DNA of 64,000 nt from Teratosphaeria epicoccoides (taxonomy: Eukaryota; Ascomycota; Dothideomycetes; Mycosphaerellales; Teratosphaeriaceae): assembly GCA_021401465.1 (NCBI GenBank), contig JADDMT010000018.1:248001-312000 (forward strand). Direction: 5' to 3'. Each line of letters opens with the position of its first letter. Within the stretch, counting starts at the first letter, position 1. A program made the translations under genes and the position numbers. Under the pieces are notes generated by a model. It saw nothing but the letters and a program-made list of their open reading frames with translations. It was not told where the DNA came from and searched no databases. Shown piece after piece: positions 62,620 to 64,000 of this stretch.

Positions 62620-64000
62620 CTACTTTCTGCGCTTCATGACTTTGAAGCACATTTCAATGAGGCCGGCCTTGGCATCGCTTTCCGGCAAGACAGAGATAGC
62701 CCGCGCGGCTTTGTCGACGTAGTCTTGCGCCAACGCCCGAGTTTGTTCAATACCGTCGCTCTCTATGACTAGTTGACGAGCCTGGAATGCGTTAGTTGTA
62801 ATCAATGGAACATGCATGCGTAGATTGCTGCTTACAAGCTCCACGTCACCCTCATGCTCAAACTTGCGGCCAACAAGTGTTCCCAGATCCTTATTCTTCT
62901 TCCACGCGAAGAGCAGTGGAGCTGTTGCGAGACCGAGTTCCAAATCAGCGCCGGCCGGCTTACCAAGCTCATGACCACTGACAGTGTAGTCGAGCATGTC
63001 ATCCACCAGCTGGAAAGCTAGACCCAAGTTCTTGCCGTACTGATATGCTGCCTCAACAATCTCAATCGGCTGATCACCCAACAAAGCTGCGGCTCTGCAT
63101 GACTTGCTGATCAAGCTGGCGGACTTGAGGTACGTCTTTTGAAGGTAATATGTGATTGTGTCCTCGTTCCACATCGGGAAGCGTTCATCCAGAACCGTGT
63201 TCTTCAATTGCATGAACTCTCCTTCCACCAAGTTCGCAATGACCGTCGCTAGCAGTTCGGTAACTTCTGGATCTCTCAGTCTTGCCAGTGCCACAGACGC
63301 TCTTCCCAGAAGAAAATCTCCAGCCAAAACCGCCATTTTGTTACCAAATTCAATGTTTGCGCTTGGGTTACCGCGTCTTGATATTGAATGATCGATGACA
63401 TCGTCATGAAGTAATGAAGCGGTATGTATGAGCTCCGTAATCTCCGCGAGCCGTCTCTGAGAGGGCAAAATCGAACTGTCCTCCCCAACATCGACGTTCG
63501 GCGCTGTCAAAGGCGAGCTCGGATTCGTATCTGCTAATACGCTCGCTGGCGTTATGGGTCTGTCCACCTCCTGCGCCCCTCGCGACCAGAACCGCGACTC
63601 TTTCGGAAGCATAGATGTTGCTTGGGACATAAGAAGAACGAGCATTGGCCGTACATATTTGCCTTCTGACTTGGTGTAGTACTTGGAGACTGTGTCCAGC
63701 ATTGGATGTCCTGAGCCTAATAACTGTCGTATGTTGCCGGTCATGAACTTCATCTCTTTGGCTACGCTCCGCAAAGGATCGATGCCCATTAGCCCTGCTG
63801 GCGGAGGACTGCTGAACATTTCTTTTGCTTTTGAGACTGCGGCTGCCACGGCATTCTGTCCTTTCCGCGAAGAGACATGATACCGCCGTCTTTGTGGCAC
63901 TTGGAGAGATCTTCGAGGGAGTGGGCGAAGACACTCTGGACACCGGGGTCGAGCGTTCGGTGGTCGCGTGGCCGCTATTATGCTTCTGCTCAACGCATTC
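62620..64000 (-). CDS. COQ1: Hexaprenyl/polyprenyl diphosphate synthase Coq1, 5' end off the right edge
   Basis: Trans-polyprenyl diphosphate synthase that makes the ubiquinone side chain in the mitochondrial matrix. Visible exons are 64000..62836 and 62781..62620. The 54-nt intron (GTAAGC, ACTAACG, TTCCAG) contains no stop and is a multiple of three, so it is easy to overlook; with it retained, 18 extra residues would follow GDVEL. The Asp-rich motifs are LLHDDVIDHS and FQLVDDMLDY. Other family blocks are MLDTVSKYYTKSEGKYVRPM, GDFLLGRASVALARLRDPEV, EGEFMQLKNT, TYLKSASLISKSCRAAALLG and GKPAGADLELGLATAPLLFA. An Arg-rich leader (ARPRCPECLRPLPRRSLQVP) is a mitochondrial presequence. No ATG is found in frame before the edge, so the start codon lies beyond position 64000. 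The stop is TAG. Confidence 0.93.
   Translation of the reverse strand, partial: NALSRSIIAATRPPNARPRCPECLRPLPRRSLQVPQRRRYHVSSRKGQNAVAAAVSKAKEMFSSPPPAGLMGIDPLRSVAKEMKFMTGNIRQLLGSGHPMLDTVSKYYTKSEGKYVRPMLVLLMSQATSMLPKESRFWSRGAQEVDRPITPASVLADTNPSSPLTAPNVDVGEDSSILPSQRRLAEITELIHTASLLHDDVIDHSISRRGNPSANIEFGNKMAVLAGDFLLGRASVALARLRDPEVTELLATVIANLVEGEFMQLKNTVLDERFPMWNEDTITYYLQKTYLKSASLISKSCRAAALLGDQPIEIVEAAYQYGKNLGLAFQLVDDMLDYTVSGHELGKPAGADLELGLATAPLLFAWKKNKDLGTLVGRKFEHEGDVELVSSNLRMHVPLITTNAFQARQLVIESDGIEQTRALAQDYVDKAARAISVLPESDAKAGLIEMCFKVMKRRK

Overview
This window reads as nuclear DNA of a filamentous ascomycete, most likely a dothideomycete. Genes carry few, short introns (about 47-84 nt) with GTRNGT-type donors, CTRAC branch sites and YAG acceptors. 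Several genes are diagnostic: an AreA/NIT2-type GATA factor with the conserved WEWLTMSL tail, NIMA kinase, an ankyrin plus double-BTB protein, UDP-glucose:glycoprotein glucosyltransferase and COQ1. Genes lie singly on both strands, separated by long intergenic stretches. The lineage assignment is inferred from gene style, not from a database search.

Layout. 0-9 kb: 5' part of a Dnf1-type P4 flippase (-), a tRNA-Lys(UUU) gene (+) interrupted three times, an orphan gene (-) and exocyst SEC10 (+). 10-16 kb: a decayed membrane-protein gene, then a dienelactone-hydrolase-family gene with a mitochondrial-type leader, then 3 kb with no recognised gene. 16-32 kb: areA (+), nimA (-) divergent from an ankyrin/BTB gene (+), JAC1 (-), cytidine deaminase (-) and a phosphate:H+ symporter-type MFS carrier (-). 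34-50 kb: a more fluid region with small secreted or GPI-anchored proteins, NUS1 and an aquaporin, mixed with broken genes (amino-acid permease, alpha/beta hydrolase, F-box-like protein, TPR-like protein) and a minisatellite. 50-64 kb: MAD1, a single-pass membrane protein, a secreted protein, the ER folding sensor UGGT, an ankyrin protein and the mitochondrial ubiquinone gene COQ1, which runs off the right edge.

There is no operon-like or biosynthetic clustering. Shared themes are membrane traffic and ER quality control (flippase, SEC10, NUS1, UGGT), cell cycle (NIMA, MAD1) and mitochondria (JAC1, COQ1, perhaps the DLH protein).

The most remarkable item is the tRNA-Lys gene at 2701-2911. Removing three insertions leaves a well-formed 73-nt tRNA. 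One insertion sits at the usual 37/38 site. The other two lie in the D loop and at the T-stem/T-loop boundary, and both have complete spliceosomal intron signals. Also worth following are a secreted protein with three Kex2-preceded repeats (45938-46720) and the large share of recently broken genes in 10-12 kb and 36-50 kb.
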